From Streptomyces sioyaensis (lineage in GTDB: Bacteria > Actinomycetota > Actinomycetes > Streptomycetales > Streptomycetaceae): a stretch of 64,000 bases of DNA. The stretch covers positions 1-64,000 of the forward strand of contig NZ_SDIF01000004.1 of assembly GCF_004122735.1 (NCBI RefSeq). The letters are read 5' to 3'. The translations under genes and the position numbers were made by a program. Shown here one piece after another: positions 6,727-15,986 of the stretch. The notes below the pieces were generated by a model. It had not been told where the DNA came from and ran no database searches. It saw nothing but the letters and a program-made list of their open reading frames with translations. Numbering within the stretch: the stretch's first letter is position 1; each line of letters starts with the position of its first letter.

Positions 6727-8478
6727 ATGAACCAGGCGGACACACTCATCGACGTAGAAAAGGCCGAGGCAGGGTATCGCGAAGGTTACTCGAACGGCCA
6801 CTACAACAACCATCAAAAGTATTCCCCGGCAGTCCCCGGGCTGGAGTGGTCACAGAACCAGGCGTGGTGCGAGACGTTCCAGTCCTGGGCCTTCCAACAG
6901 GCAAATGAGAAGAGTCTCGCTCCGGTCACCGCCTCCTGCGCGACCGCCGTCAACTGGTACAAGAACAAGGGCAGGTTCTCGTTCTACCCCGCGATCGGCG
7001 CGCTGGCGTTCTTCGGGCCGGCGGGAGGCGGGCACGTCGGACTCGTCTACAAGTACGACACCGACAACGCGTACACCATCGAAGGAAACACCAACGACAA
7101 CGGTTCGTTCGAAGGCAACGGCGTATACATGAAAACGCGCCCTCGCAGGGACGGTTTCCTCTACGGCTACGGGCTGCCGGCCTTCACCGAAGGCGTCGTC
7201 ACGGCGGATCCCGGCCTGAAGGACAAGCCCGGCTTCACGTACCAGGCCACCGCCTCGTCCGGTGTGGCCGGTTCACCCCCCACCACGCCCGTCGAGACCG
7301 CCCTGCCGTGGGTGTCCTCGAACCAGCTCATCTGGGCGGCCACCCACTCCGTGGACCAGCAGCGGGCCGTGGAGCCCGGCGACAGCAACCCCGCGGACGA
7401 TGTGGCGCTGGTGCAGGACGCACTGGAGAAGGTCATGGGCGTCGCCGTGGGCGACCCGCACGGCGTCTTCGATGCGGAAACGCAGAAGCTGTATGACGCA
7501 TTCCGCAAGGACAAGCTGGGCTACTCCACGGCGGACGCCACGGGTTCCCCCGGACCGCGGTCGCTGATCGAACTGGGGAAGCGGTCAAAGCTGTTCAACG
7601 TACGCGCGGGCTCGTCCCCGGCACTCACGCTGCCCATGGTGAACGTGAATCAGGTGCAATGGGCCGCTACGCACAACGCTCAGGAAGAAGAGGCGCAGCC
7701 GGACGGGGCCAGCAGCTCGAAGGTCGATGTGGCGCTGGTGCAGGACGGCCTGAAGAAGGTCATGCATACGACGGTGGCCGACACGGCCGGAATCTTCGAG
7801 CAGGCCACGCAGTCCCTCTATGACGAGTTTCGTCATACGGTGCTGAATCTCACCGGCGACGACGCCATCGGGAGCCCGGGCGGGGAGTCGCTGAGCGAAC
7901 TCGGGCAGCGTTCGGGACTGTTCCAGGTCGATTTCGGTTCGCCTGCGAGCGGGCCGGACGGCGCAGTCGTCAGCGCAGGGGCAATCAACCCGAAGGACGT
8001 GACGTTCAATCGGCATGTGAGCGGCGGCACCCTCGACGAATGGATCACGGAGGCGTGTGCGGCGGCCGGAGTTCCCGCGAACCACCACTGGATCAGGGGC
8101 ATCAAGACCGCCGCCGGGCGCGAGTCGTCCGGCAACCCCAACGTGTGCAATGTCTGGGACCTCAACGCCATCACTCCGCATGGCTTCACTGCGGTCCACG
8201 ACTTCGGAGACGGTGTTTACGTGGCCGGCGCAAAACCCCGGAAGATAAACGGCGCGCCGACCCCGTTCCAGTGCTCCCGCGGTGTCCTGCAATGCATTCC
8301 GCAGACATTCGCCTCCCGCCACGCCCCCGGTACGTCGGTGAACATCTACGATCCCGTGGCGTCGATCGCCGCCGCAATCGGGTACGTCCGCAAGAAGTAC
8401 GGCGTTTCCGCTGACGGTTCCAATCTCGCCGCGAAGGTCCGGCAGTTCGACCCGAACCGGCCTGGCGGGGGCTACTGA
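6727..8478 (+). CDS. Endolysin-like murein hydrolase with CHAP and transglycosylase-like domains
   Basis: 583 residues; ATG 6727 follows AGGAAAGGGA with good spacing. Residues ~30-150 are a CHAP amidase/peptidase domain with QAWCETFQSWAF (Cys48), GGGHVGLVY (His103) and Glu119. Two copies of a ~95-residue peptidoglycan-binding-like repeat follow (about 198-292 and 307-401), each with NQ..WAATH at its start, a DVALVQD segment and ELG.RS.LF at its end. Residues ~420-575 resemble a lytic transglycosylase: GRESSGNP (candidate catalytic Glu465), CSRGVLQCIPQTF and DPVASIAAAIGYVRKKYG. There is no signal peptide or membrane segment, as in phage endolysins or tail lysins. No holin or other phage gene lies next to it. 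Its role could be phage remnant, bacteriocin or toxin-associated lysin. Confidence 0.8.
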   Translation: MNQADTLIDVEKAEAGYREGYSNGHYNNHQKYSPAVPGLEWSQNQAWCETFQSWAFQQANEKSLAPVTASCATAVNWYKNKGRFSFYPAIGALAFFGPAGGGHVGLVYKYDTDNAYTIEGNTNDNGSFEGNGVYMKTRPRRDGFLYGYGLPAFTEGVVTADPGLKDKPGFTYQATASSGVAGSPPTTPVETALPWVSSNQLIWAATHSVDQQRAVEPGDSNPADDVALVQDALEKVMGVAVGDPHGVFDAETQKLYDAFRKDKLGYSTADATGSPGPRSLIELGKRSKLFNVRAGSSPALTLPMVNVNQVQWAATHNAQEEEAQPDGASSSKVDVALVQDGLKKVMHTTVADTAGIFEQATQSLYDEFRHTVLNLTGDDAIGSPGGESLSELGQRSGLFQVDFGSPASGPDGAVVSAGAINPKDVTFNRHVSGGTLDEWITEACAAAGVPANHHWIRGIKTAAGRESSGNPNVCNVWDLNAITPHGFTAVHDFGDGVYVAGAKPRKINGAPTPFQCSRGVLQCIPQTFASRHAPGTSVNIYDPVASIAAAIGYVRKKYGVSADGSNLAAKVRQFDPNRPGGGY

Positions 8479-8604
8479 CGGCGAGGATCCCGACCGACCG
8501 CACAGTGCGGTGAGACACCGGGCTCCCCCGGTCACCGGCCCCGCCCCGGTGGCCCCGGGCCGGTGTTCCGCCCGCGCACGGAACTCCCGCCGCGCTCAGC
8601 CCGC

Positions 8605-9891
8605 TCAGCCGTTCAACCGCACCGGCAGTGACTCGATGCCGTACACGATCGACAGCTTGCGGAATTCCAGGTCCTCCGGGGTGGCGGCGAGGCGCATGCG
8701 GGGGAAGCGGCGCACCAGGGCCGGGTAGGCGGCGCGGAGTTCCATCCGGGCCAGTTCGGCGCCCACGCAGCGGTGGATGCCGTAGCCGAAGGCGAGGTGG
8801 GAGGGGACGTTGCGGGAAGGGTCGAACCGTTCCATGTCCGGGCCCAGTTCGCCGTCCCGGTCCGCACCGCTCAGTGAGCACAGCACCACATCGCCGGCGG
8901 TGATCTGGACCCCGCCGATCTCCAGGTCCTCGCGGGCGAAGCGCGGGAAGGCGACCTGTACGACGGTCAGGTAGCGGAGCAGTTCCTCGACATAGCGGTC
9001 GACGACGTCGTCGCCCTCGTGCAGGGCCGCGAAGTGCTGGGGGTCCTGGAGGAGGACCAGGGCGCCGAGCGCCAGCATGCTGGCGGTGGTTTCGAAGCCG
9101 CCGGTCAGGACGCCGTCGGCGAGGCCCGCCAGTTCTTCGTCGCTGACCGTGTCGCCGTGTTCCTTCACAATCATCCCGAGCAGACCGTCACCCGGGTTTT
9201 CACGCTGCTTCTTGACGATGTCCCGGAAATAGGAAAGGGACTCTGATATGGCGCCGAAGGAGGCGTTTGCACCGCTGAAAAGATCGAAGCGGGCGGCACT
9301 GAGGCGTTCGAAGTCGGCGCGGTCTTCATAGGGGACGCCGAGGAGTTCGCAAATGACCAGGGAGGGAATGGGAAGGGCGAAATAGTGGACGATGTCGACC
9401 GGGTCGCCGTCCTTGCCCGCCTTTTCCATGGCGTCGAGCTGCTCCTCGACGATCTCGTGGATGCGGGGGGTGAGCCGGCTGAGGCGGCGCATGGTGAATT
9501 CGGGCGTCAGAAGGCGGCGGAGGCGGGTGTGCACCGGCGGGTCGGCGAATCCGAGTCCGCCCGGGTTCTGTTCGGCGCCCGCACCGGCCTTGCCGACGAG
9601 GTTGGTGAAGTCCGAACTGAAGGCACCGGCCTTTCCCAGTACCGCCTTGACCTCGTCGTAGCCGGTGACCAGCCAGACGTTGGCGGCTATGGGTACGGGA
9701 AGCCTGCTGATGGGCTCCTTCTCCCGGACGGCCGCCAAATCGCCCACCGGGTTGAGACCTTCGCGCCGCAATGGCATCAGGACGGACTCGGGCAAGAAAG
9801 ACATTCGAGACAGGTCGAATCCTTTCCTGCGCGTTCTCGCCAGATACATACGGCCGGCCCAGGCGATGATCCGGGAACGGAGAGTCGTCAT
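8605..9891 (-). CDS. Cytochrome P450
   Basis: 428 residues, the normal length for a bacterial class I P450. The heme-binding loop is FGYGIHRCVGAELA, the K-helix has EELLRY (ExxR), and the I-helix has GGFETTASM in place of AGxDT. The N-terminus is a bit longer than usual (MTTLRSRIIAWAGRMYLARTRRKG). It would hydroxylate a small hydrophobic substrate with electrons from a ferredoxin; none is encoded nearby. It stands alone, convergent with the endolysin-like gene, with 660 bp of gene-free DNA upstream. Substrate cannot be inferred. Confidence 0.93.
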   Translation of the reverse strand: MTTLRSRIIAWAGRMYLARTRRKGFDLSRMSFLPESVLMPLRREGLNPVGDLAAVREKEPISRLPVPIAANVWLVTGYDEVKAVLGKAGAFSSDFTNLVGKAGAGAEQNPGGLGFADPPVHTRLRRLLTPEFTMRRLSRLTPRIHEIVEEQLDAMEKAGKDGDPVDIVHYFALPIPSLVICELLGVPYEDRADFERLSAARFDLFSGANASFGAISESLSYFRDIVKKQRENPGDGLLGMIVKEHGDTVSDEELAGLADGVLTGGFETTASMLALGALVLLQDPQHFAALHEGDDVVDRYVEELLRYLTVVQVAFPRFAREDLEIGGVQITAGDVVLCSLSGADRDGELGPDMERFDPSRNVPSHLAFGYGIHRCVGAELARMELRAAYPALVRRFPRMRLAATPEDLEFRKLSIVYGIESLPVRLNG

Positions 9892-10555
9892 GACGCTAAT
9901 ACTGCCTTTCGTCGAGGGGGTCGGTCACCCGCACTCCGCGGCCCACATCGGCCGGGAGAGCACGGAACCTCCACTCGGCGTGCACGGGTGTGACGTACGC
10001 CATAGCCCCTCGCTCACGGTGGTCATGGCACAAGTCCATGCCCTCGACCGGTGTCTTCGGTCGCCCGCATCAGCGTGACGAGCTCCGGCTCGGCCTTCTT
10101 CTTCTCTTCGGTCTGGACGAGTTTACAAAGTGCCATTGGACGCGTTCACGGAACAACCCGGAACGGCCCTGAGTGACCCCGGAGAAGTCCCTGACATTCC
10201 CCCCAACCGCGCTCCGGTGAGGGTCGGTTGGAGGTCGGCTCGCGGCGCCGGGAGCGTACGGGCGGCCGGACTCGGGCACCCGCGGGCGCCACCCCGTCCG
10301 TTACGGAAAGTGATGAGTTGCGGACCCTTCGGGGTCTCTCTAGCGTGAAAGGAGAGCGAGAGAAGTCGGCAGGGCGCGCCGCCGGAGCGTGGCGCGCGGC
10401 AGGCAGCAGCCGCACTCGCAGCCGGGGAAGGGTGCGAGGAGCACCGCGCCGGCGGGGCCCGGCCCCGGCCCGTCCCTCAGGTGACGCCCGGTGACACCAC
10501 TCGATCCACTCCGCAGGGACTCCCTGAGGCTCCCCCCTTCGCAGAGAGGAAGCAC
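9892..10555. other. Gene-free stretch between divergent P450 and SH3-protein genes
   Basis: 664 bp. Must contain the promoters of both flanking genes, which face away from each other. I find no convincing small gene, RNA or terminator. Its size leaves room for a small RNA or a missed short gene. Confidence 0.45.
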
Positions 10556-10909
10556 ATGTTTCCCAAGTCGAAGACCGGCAAGATCTGCGTGTTCGCCCAG
10601 TGCGTGCTGTCCGGTGCGCTGACCGCCGTCGTGGCCGGCCCGGCGCAGGCGACCGACGACGAGGAAGACTTCGCCCCGTACGAGGGTCGCGTCGTCGCCA
10701 AACGGGGTGTGGTGCTGCGTACGGGGCCGAGCAACGACTACCGCGCGGTCGGCTCGAAGCGCTACGGGACGGTGGTGGCGATCGCCTGCCGGATCAACGG
10801 GCAGGAGGTCGAGGGCAACCCGGTCTGGTACAAGCTCAGCGATGCCTCGTACGCCTGGTCCTCCGAGCGCGACATCGTGCATGACGGGGAGGACCCCCGC
10901 TGGTGTTGA
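10556..10909 (+). CDS. Secreted SH3-domain protein
   Basis: 117 residues; ATG 10556 follows AGAGGAAG. The N-terminus has basic residues, a hydrophobic core (VLSGALTAVVAG) and a signal peptidase site at PAQA-TDDEED, near residue 32. The rest is one bacterial SH3-like domain: VVLRTGPSNDYRAVG, GTVVAIACRINGQEVEGNPVWYKL and YAWSSERDI. Such small secreted SH3 proteins probably bind the cell wall. The frame stays open upstream to 10481, but that part lacks a ribosome binding site. Monocistronic. Confidence 0.85.
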   Translation: MFPKSKTGKICVFAQCVLSGALTAVVAGPAQATDDEEDFAPYEGRVVAKRGVVLRTGPSNDYRAVGSKRYGTVVAIACRINGQEVEGNPVWYKLSDASYAWSSERDIVHDGEDPRWC

Positions 10910-11102
10910 GGGGCCGGGTGGGAGCACTCGGGGGTGTCCGGCGGGGACGGCCCGGGGGTGTCGCGGGGGCGCCCGGGGAGGTGCCCCTGAGGTGACCCGG
11001 ACCCGTGTGTCCGGGGCGTTCGCGGCCCGTACACCCCGTACACCCCGAACGTCGCATCCGGCATAACGGAAATAACGGTCGCCGCTTGCTACGTTGCCAG
11101 GC

Positions 11103-12809
11103 ATGACGGCAATGGCAAGGGCGGCCGCCGCGCGCCCGTTGGACACTCCCCCACCGTTGCCGCTACTGCCCAAGCGACGGGGCATCGAACTGGCCCTCCT
11201 GGTAGGCGCCGTTCTCATCAGCGTCTGCGGGTACGTCGTCGTGGGGCTCACCCGGTGGCACGCCCTGCCGGGCGGTGCGGTCCGTTACGGCGCGGGGCTC
11301 GGCGCGCTCGCGCTGCTCGCGCACCTCGCCGTCCGGTTCCGCGCCCCGTACGCCGATCCGCTGCTGCTGCCCACCGCGGTGCTGCTCAACGGGATCGGGC
11401 TGGTGCTGATCTTCCGGCTGGATCTGGACACCCCGGGGAACCACGCCGCGCCCACCCAGCTGGTGTGGTCGACGGTCGGTTTCCTGCTCTTCATCGGGGT
11501 GGTGGTGCTGCTGGACGACCACCGGACGCTGCAGCGGTACGCCGCGCGGTGTGCGGGGCTCGCGCTGCTGCTCATGGCGGCGCCGATCCTCTTCCCCGCC
11601 GTCAACGGGGCGAAGATCTGGATCCGGCTCGCCGGATTCTCCATTCAGCCGGGTGAGTTCGCCAAGGTGCTGATCACCGTCTTCTTCGCGGCCTATCTTG
11701 CCGCCAACCGCGGCGTGCTGGCGCGCACCGGCCGCAGCATGGGGCGGCTGCGGCTGCCCGCCGGCCGGGTGCTCGGACCGGTCGTGGCGATCTGGCTGGT
11801 CAGCGTGGCCGTGCTGGTCCTCGAACGCGATCTGGGGACCTCGCTGCTGTTCTTCGGGCTCTTCGTCGTCCTGCTGTACGTGGCCACCGGGCGGACCGGC
11901 TGGATCGCGGTCGGGCTGCTCCTGGCGGGCATCGGGGCGGCCGCCGTCGGCACCCTGGAGCCCCATGTGCACAGCCGGGTCGAGGACTGGCAGCACCCGT
12001 TCGCCGGGATCGCGGCGGGTCAGGGGCCCGGTCAGCTGGCCCAGTCGCTCTTCGCGTTCGCGGCCGGCGGGATGTTCGGCACCGGCCTCGGCCAGGGACA
12101 CTCGTATCTGATCGGCTTCGCCATGAAGTCCGACTTCATTCTGGCGACGTTCGGCGAGGAACTCGGGCTGGCCGGGCTGACCGCGCTGTTCCTGCTGTAC
12201 GCGCTGCTGGTGGCCCGCGGCTACCGGGCCGCGCTCGGCCTGCGGGACCCGTTCGGCAGCCTGCTGGCGGTGGGCCTCGCGGCGCTGCCCGCGCTTCAGG
12301 TCTTCGTCATCGCGGGCGGGGTGATGGGGCTGATTCCGCTGACGGGGATGGCGATGCCGTTCCTCGCGCAGGGCGGGTCCTCCGTCGTCACCAACTGGAT
12401 CATCGTCGCGCTGCTGCTGCGGATCAGCAATCGAGCACGGACGCCACGGGCGGCGGCGGGCGGCCCGGGAAGCGGCGGCAGGGCTGGGGCCGAGGCGGGG
12501 AGTGCGGGGGCCGGTACCGGGGGCACGGCGAGCGGCCCTCCGCCGCACGCGGCGGACCACCGGCCGGTCGACGAGGCGGTCGGCGAGGCGGTCGGCGAGG
12601 CCGTCAACGAGGCGGCGCGGGACGGCAGGAGCAGGGCGAGGGGCCTCGCCGGGCAGGACACCTTCTTCGGGGCGGGGAGCTGGGTGGTGGGCTTCCTCAA
12701 GCCGACCGCTTCCCCGTCCCGGAGCCGGCCGCCCTCGGCCCCGCCGCCGGCCTCGGCCCCGCCGCCCGCCCCGGCCGACGAGGCCTCCTCCCCGGAGGCC
12801 GGCCGATGA
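11103..12809 (+). CDS. FtsW/RodA/SpoVE-family peptidoglycan glycosyltransferase
   Basis: 568 residues with about ten membrane segments in the first ~450. Family marks include GIGLVLIFRLD, GAKIWIRLAGFSIQPGEFAKV and TFGEELGLAG, with the late segment FLAQGGSSVVTNWI. SEDS proteins polymerise lipid II at septa or the lateral wall with a partner class B PBP, which is encoded by the next gene (4-bp ATGA overlap). The C-terminus is unusual: about 120 residues of Gly/Ala/Pro-rich sequence with a (GEAV)n-like run (DEAVGEAVGEAVNEAA). A TACGTT hexamer ends 7 nt before ATG 11103, so the mRNA may be leaderless. In S. coelicolor a second FtsW/PBP pair lies at this map position; it is dispensable-type, not the division FtsW. 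Confidence 0.9.
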   Translation: MTAMARAAAARPLDTPPPLPLLPKRRGIELALLVGAVLISVCGYVVVGLTRWHALPGGAVRYGAGLGALALLAHLAVRFRAPYADPLLLPTAVLLNGIGLVLIFRLDLDTPGNHAAPTQLVWSTVGFLLFIGVVVLLDDHRTLQRYAARCAGLALLLMAAPILFPAVNGAKIWIRLAGFSIQPGEFAKVLITVFFAAYLAANRGVLARTGRSMGRLRLPAGRVLGPVVAIWLVSVAVLVLERDLGTSLLFFGLFVVLLYVATGRTGWIAVGLLLAGIGAAAVGTLEPHVHSRVEDWQHPFAGIAAGQGPGQLAQSLFAFAAGGMFGTGLGQGHSYLIGFAMKSDFILATFGEELGLAGLTALFLLYALLVARGYRAALGLRDPFGSLLAVGLAALPALQVFVIAGGVMGLIPLTGMAMPFLAQGGSSVVTNWIIVALLLRISNRARTPRAAAGGPGSGGRAGAEAGSAGAGTGGTASGPPPHAADHRPVDEAVGEAVGEAVNEAARDGRSRARGLAGQDTFFGAGSWVVGFLKPTASPSRSRPPSAPPPASAPPPAPADEASSPEAGR

Positions 12810-14260
12810 TCCGCTGCATCCGCCACACCGCCGCCTTCTCCTTCCTGCTCCTCGTCGCCGTGCTGGTCAACGCGGCCCGGGTGCAGATCTTCGAGACGGA
12901 GCACTACGGCACCAGCCCGGCCAACCGCCGCACGTCGATCGCCCGTTACGAGCAGCCGCGCGGTGCCCTGCTCGTCGCGGGCCGGCCGGTGACCGGCTCC
13001 CGGGACAGCGGCGGGCGGCTGCGCTACGAACGCAGCTACACCGACGGTCCGCTGTACGCGCCGGTCACCGGCTACTCCTCGCAGATCTACGGGACCTCGC
13101 TGCTGGAGAGCGCCGAGGACGGCGTGCTCTCCGGCGCCGACGACCGGCTCGCCACCTTCCCCTGGTGGGACCGTCTCACCGGCACCCACCGGCCGGGCGG
13201 CCGCGTCCACACCACCATCAACCCCCGGATGCAGCGCGCCGCGTTCGACGGCCTGGGGGACAAGAAGGGCGCGGTGGCCGCGATCGAGCCGCGCACCGGC
13301 AGGGTGCTGGCGCTGGTCAGTACGCCGTCGTACGACCCGGGTGAGCTGTCCGGCAACGGCACCGCGGTCGGCGCGGCCTGGCGCCGGCTGAACGGCGCCG
13401 AGCGGCGGCCGATGCTCAACCGGGCCCTGGGGGAGACCTATCCGCCCGGCTCCACCTTCAAGGTCGTCACCGCGGCGGCCGCGCTGGAGAGCGGCAAGGT
13501 CACCGACATCGACGCCCCGACGGATTCCCCCGACCCCTATCCCCTGCCCGGCACCGCCACCCGGCTCGGCAATGCCGCGAAGGGCTGTGCGGACGCTCCG
13601 CTCAAGGACGCCTTCCGGGCCTCGTGCAACACCGTCTTCGCGCGGCTGGGGGCGGAGGTCGGGCTGCGTGACATGGCCGGCACCGCCCGGAAGTTCGGCT
13701 TCAACGACCGGGGGCTGCGCATCCCCTCCCCCGTCGCACCGAGCAACTTCGACACCCGGATGGATCCCTCGCAGGTCGCGCTGTCCGCCATCGGGCAGTA
13801 CGACACCGCCGCCACGCCGCTCCAGATGGCGATGGTCTCGGCGGTGGTCGCCAACGGGGGCCGGCTGGCGCCGCCGTACCTCGTCGACAAGGTGACCGAC
13901 GCCCGGGGCGTCCTGATCGAGGACGGCCCGCACCTCCCCGCCCGCCAGGCGATCGGCCCGGTCACCGCCCAGCAGCTCCAGGACATGATGGTCGATGTCG
14001 TCGAGCACGGCAGCGGCCGGCGCGCCGCCGTCAAGGGCGCCACGGTCGGCGGCAAGACGGGCACCGCGCAGCACGGGGTGCACAACGAGGGCCTGCCGTA
14101 CGCCTGGTTCATCTCCTGGGCACGGGCGAAGGACAGCTACGAGCCGGCCGTCGCGGTGGCGGTGGTGGTCGAGGACGCGGCCGCCGAGCGCGCGGACATC
14201 AGCGGCGGCGGGAACGCGGCGCCGATCGCCCAGGCGGTGATGGCGGCGGCGCTGGGGTGA
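12806..14260 (+). CDS. Class B penicillin-binding protein (PbpA-like transpeptidase)
   Basis: 484 residues. One N-terminal membrane anchor (FSFLLLVAVLVNAARV) is followed by a short non-catalytic domain and a transpeptidase domain. Active-site motifs are complete: STFK at 216-219, SCN at 273-275 and KTG at 417-419. The length matches actinobacterial PbpA rather than the larger PBP2b. It crosslinks peptidoglycan outside the membrane and is the expected partner of the SEDS protein encoded by the overlapping upstream gene. Confidence 0.93.
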   Translation: MIRCIRHTAAFSFLLLVAVLVNAARVQIFETEHYGTSPANRRTSIARYEQPRGALLVAGRPVTGSRDSGGRLRYERSYTDGPLYAPVTGYSSQIYGTSLLESAEDGVLSGADDRLATFPWWDRLTGTHRPGGRVHTTINPRMQRAAFDGLGDKKGAVAAIEPRTGRVLALVSTPSYDPGELSGNGTAVGAAWRRLNGAERRPMLNRALGETYPPGSTFKVVTAAAALESGKVTDIDAPTDSPDPYPLPGTATRLGNAAKGCADAPLKDAFRASCNTVFARLGAEVGLRDMAGTARKFGFNDRGLRIPSPVAPSNFDTRMDPSQVALSAIGQYDTAATPLQMAMVSAVVANGGRLAPPYLVDKVTDARGVLIEDGPHLPARQAIGPVTAQQLQDMMVDVVEHGSGRRAAVKGATVGGKTGTAQHGVHNEGLPYAWFISWARAKDSYEPAVAVAVVVEDAAAERADISGGGNAAPIAQAVMAAALG

Positions 14261-14422
14261 GGTCCGCGGGCGGATCGGGCGGATCGGGCGGTGCGGGCCG
14301 GCGGCCGGTGCGCGGCCCAGCGGCCGGGCGGCCGGGCGGCCGGTGCACGCTCGACGACCGGTGCGCGGCCCGTCGCCGGAGCCCCCCTGCACCCGGCCCG
14401 GCCGCCGCGTCACAATGGCCGT

Positions 14423-14908
14423 ATGGCTGACGCGATCCCGCCCATGGAACCCGCCGCTCCCCCGCTGTTGTCGCTGGCCGAAGTGGAGGCGCTGGCCCGG
14501 CGGGTGCACTCGGGGCAGACCGACAAGGCCGGCCGCCCCTACGCCGAGCATCTGGCCGCGGTCGCGGCGGGCGTACGGGAGCGGGGCGGCAGCGAGGAGC
14601 AGATCGCCGCGGCCTGGCTGCACGACGCGGTCGAGGACGGGGCGCTGAGCCGCGAGTGGCTGGCCGGCGCGGCGCTGAGCGCGCCGGCCAAGGCCATGAT
14701 CCTCGCGCTCACCAAGCGGGCGGACGAACCGGTCGAGGAGTACACCGCACGCATTCTGGCCACCCCCGGGGCGCTGCTGATCAAGGAGTCGGATCTCGCG
14801 CACAACGCCGACCCGGAGCGGCTGGCCGTCCTGGACGCACCGACCCGGCAGCGGCTGACGGAGAAGTACGCACGGGTGCGCGCCCTGTTGGGGCTGACCG
14901 GGCCGTAA
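14423..14908 (+). CDS. HD-domain phosphohydrolase
   Basis: 161 residues starting MADAIPPMEP. The HD metal-binding residues are visible: the early His in HSGQTDKAGRPYAEH, AAAWLHDAVEDG (His-Asp pair) and a late Asp in ESDLAHNADPERL. This is the layout of small RelA/SpoT-like HD hydrolases (Mesh1 type), so it may hydrolyse (p)ppGpp or another nucleotide; the substrate is an inference. The ~160 bp upstream hold G+C-rich short repeats of GGCGGCCGG type. Faces the same way as the genes on both sides, but the gaps make it a separate unit. Confidence 0.85.
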   Translation: MADAIPPMEPAAPPLLSLAEVEALARRVHSGQTDKAGRPYAEHLAAVAAGVRERGGSEEQIAAAWLHDAVEDGALSREWLAGAALSAPAKAMILALTKRADEPVEEYTARILATPGALLIKESDLAHNADPERLAVLDAPTRQRLTEKYARVRALLGLTGP

Positions 14909-15003
14909 CCGCCCGCCACCGGGCCCGGCCGCGCGCCTCCCGCCCGGGTTCCACATTTCGGACACCCGCCCAGAAAGGTGTCATACACAGCTATTCTGTG
15001 GCG

Positions 15004-15873
15004 ATGACCTCTCCGCAGCCTTCGCAGCCCCCGGAGCCCGCGCCGCCGTCCGCGGGGACCGCACCGCCTCCGCTCCCCGGAGCCGCCCGCGTGATCGCCG
15101 CCCTGGAGGGCGTCGGCGTCCGCCGCCACACCACCGGGCAGGTCATCCTCGACGCCGTCGACTGGACCGTACGGACCGGTGAGCACTGGGCGCTGCTCGG
15201 CGCGAACGGCGCCGGCAAGACCACCGTCCTGCGGCTCGTCGGGGCGCTGATGTTCCCCACCGTCGGCACCGTGGAGGTGCTCGGCCACCGGCTCGGCTCG
15301 GTGGACGTGCGTGAACTGCGTGCCGTCATCGGCCTGGTCTCCGGCGCGCAGAAGGTCCCGCAGGACGCGACCGGCCACACCGTCGTGCTGACCGGCGCGA
15401 CCGGCACCGTGCAGCCGCTGTGGCGGAAGTACGACGGCGCCACCCGTGAGCGCGCCCATGAGCTGCTCGCCGAGCTGGACTGCAAGGAGTTGGCGGACCG
15501 GCCGTACGGGGTGTGCTCGGGCGGCCAGCGGGCCCGGATCCTGATCGCCCGCGCGCTGATGGCCGACCCCCGGCTGCTGCTGCTCGACGAGCCGTTCAAC
15601 GCGCTCGACCTGCCCTCCCGCGAGGATCTGATCGAGGCGCTGCACCGACTGGCCGCGGGGCGCCCTGAGCTGTCGACGGTGACCGTCACCCACCATCTGG
15701 AGGAGCTGTCCCCGGCGATCGGCCACGCCCTGCTGCTCCGCGAGGGCCGGGTGCAGGCGCGCGGCCCGGTGGACGAGGTGCTGACCGGCGCGCGGATGAC
15801 GGCCTGCTTCGGCCGTCCGATCGAGGTGTCGCGGCACGAGGGGCGCTTGCTGGCGCGGTCGGGAAAGCGCTGA
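15004..15873 (+). CDS. ABC transporter ATP-binding protein (stand-alone, ModF/YlmA-like)
   Basis: 289 residues. Walker A GANGAGKTT, Q-loop region, signature CSGGQRAR, Walker B LLLLDEPFNALD and switch His in VTVTHHLEELS are all present. A Pro-rich leader covers residues 1-30. No permease gene is adjacent. Stand-alone ATPases of this type are common in actinobacteria. There is no Shine-Dalgarno before ATG 15004; a TATTCT hexamer at 14992-14997 ends 6 nt upstream, suggesting a leaderless transcript. GTG 14998 is in frame but would overlap the transcription start. Confidence 0.9.
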   Translation: MTSPQPSQPPEPAPPSAGTAPPPLPGAARVIAALEGVGVRRHTTGQVILDAVDWTVRTGEHWALLGANGAGKTTVLRLVGALMFPTVGTVEVLGHRLGSVDVRELRAVIGLVSGAQKVPQDATGHTVVLTGATGTVQPLWRKYDGATRERAHELLAELDCKELADRPYGVCSGGQRARILIARALMADPRLLLLDEPFNALDLPSREDLIEALHRLAAGRPELSTVTVTHHLEELSPAIGHALLLREGRVQARGPVDEVLTGARMTACFGRPIEVSRHEGRLLARSGKR

Positions 15874-15986
15874 GCCCCTGAGCCGGGGCGGGGGCCGACA
15901 CCTGCCCCGGCGCTCGTCGTCCGCCGTGCGGCAGGGCGGGGGCACGGCATCGGGAACTCGGCGTACGCGGCGTCGGCCAGGCGGCC

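Noticed and set aside
14261..14422. GGCGGCCGG-type repeats between PBP2 and the HD gene as a regulatory array
   Set aside because: Simple G+C-rich low-complexity DNA without regular unit or symmetry.
12296..14965. 889-residue minus-strand frame opposite FtsW/PBP2
   Set aside because: Shadow of two strongly supported plus-strand genes.
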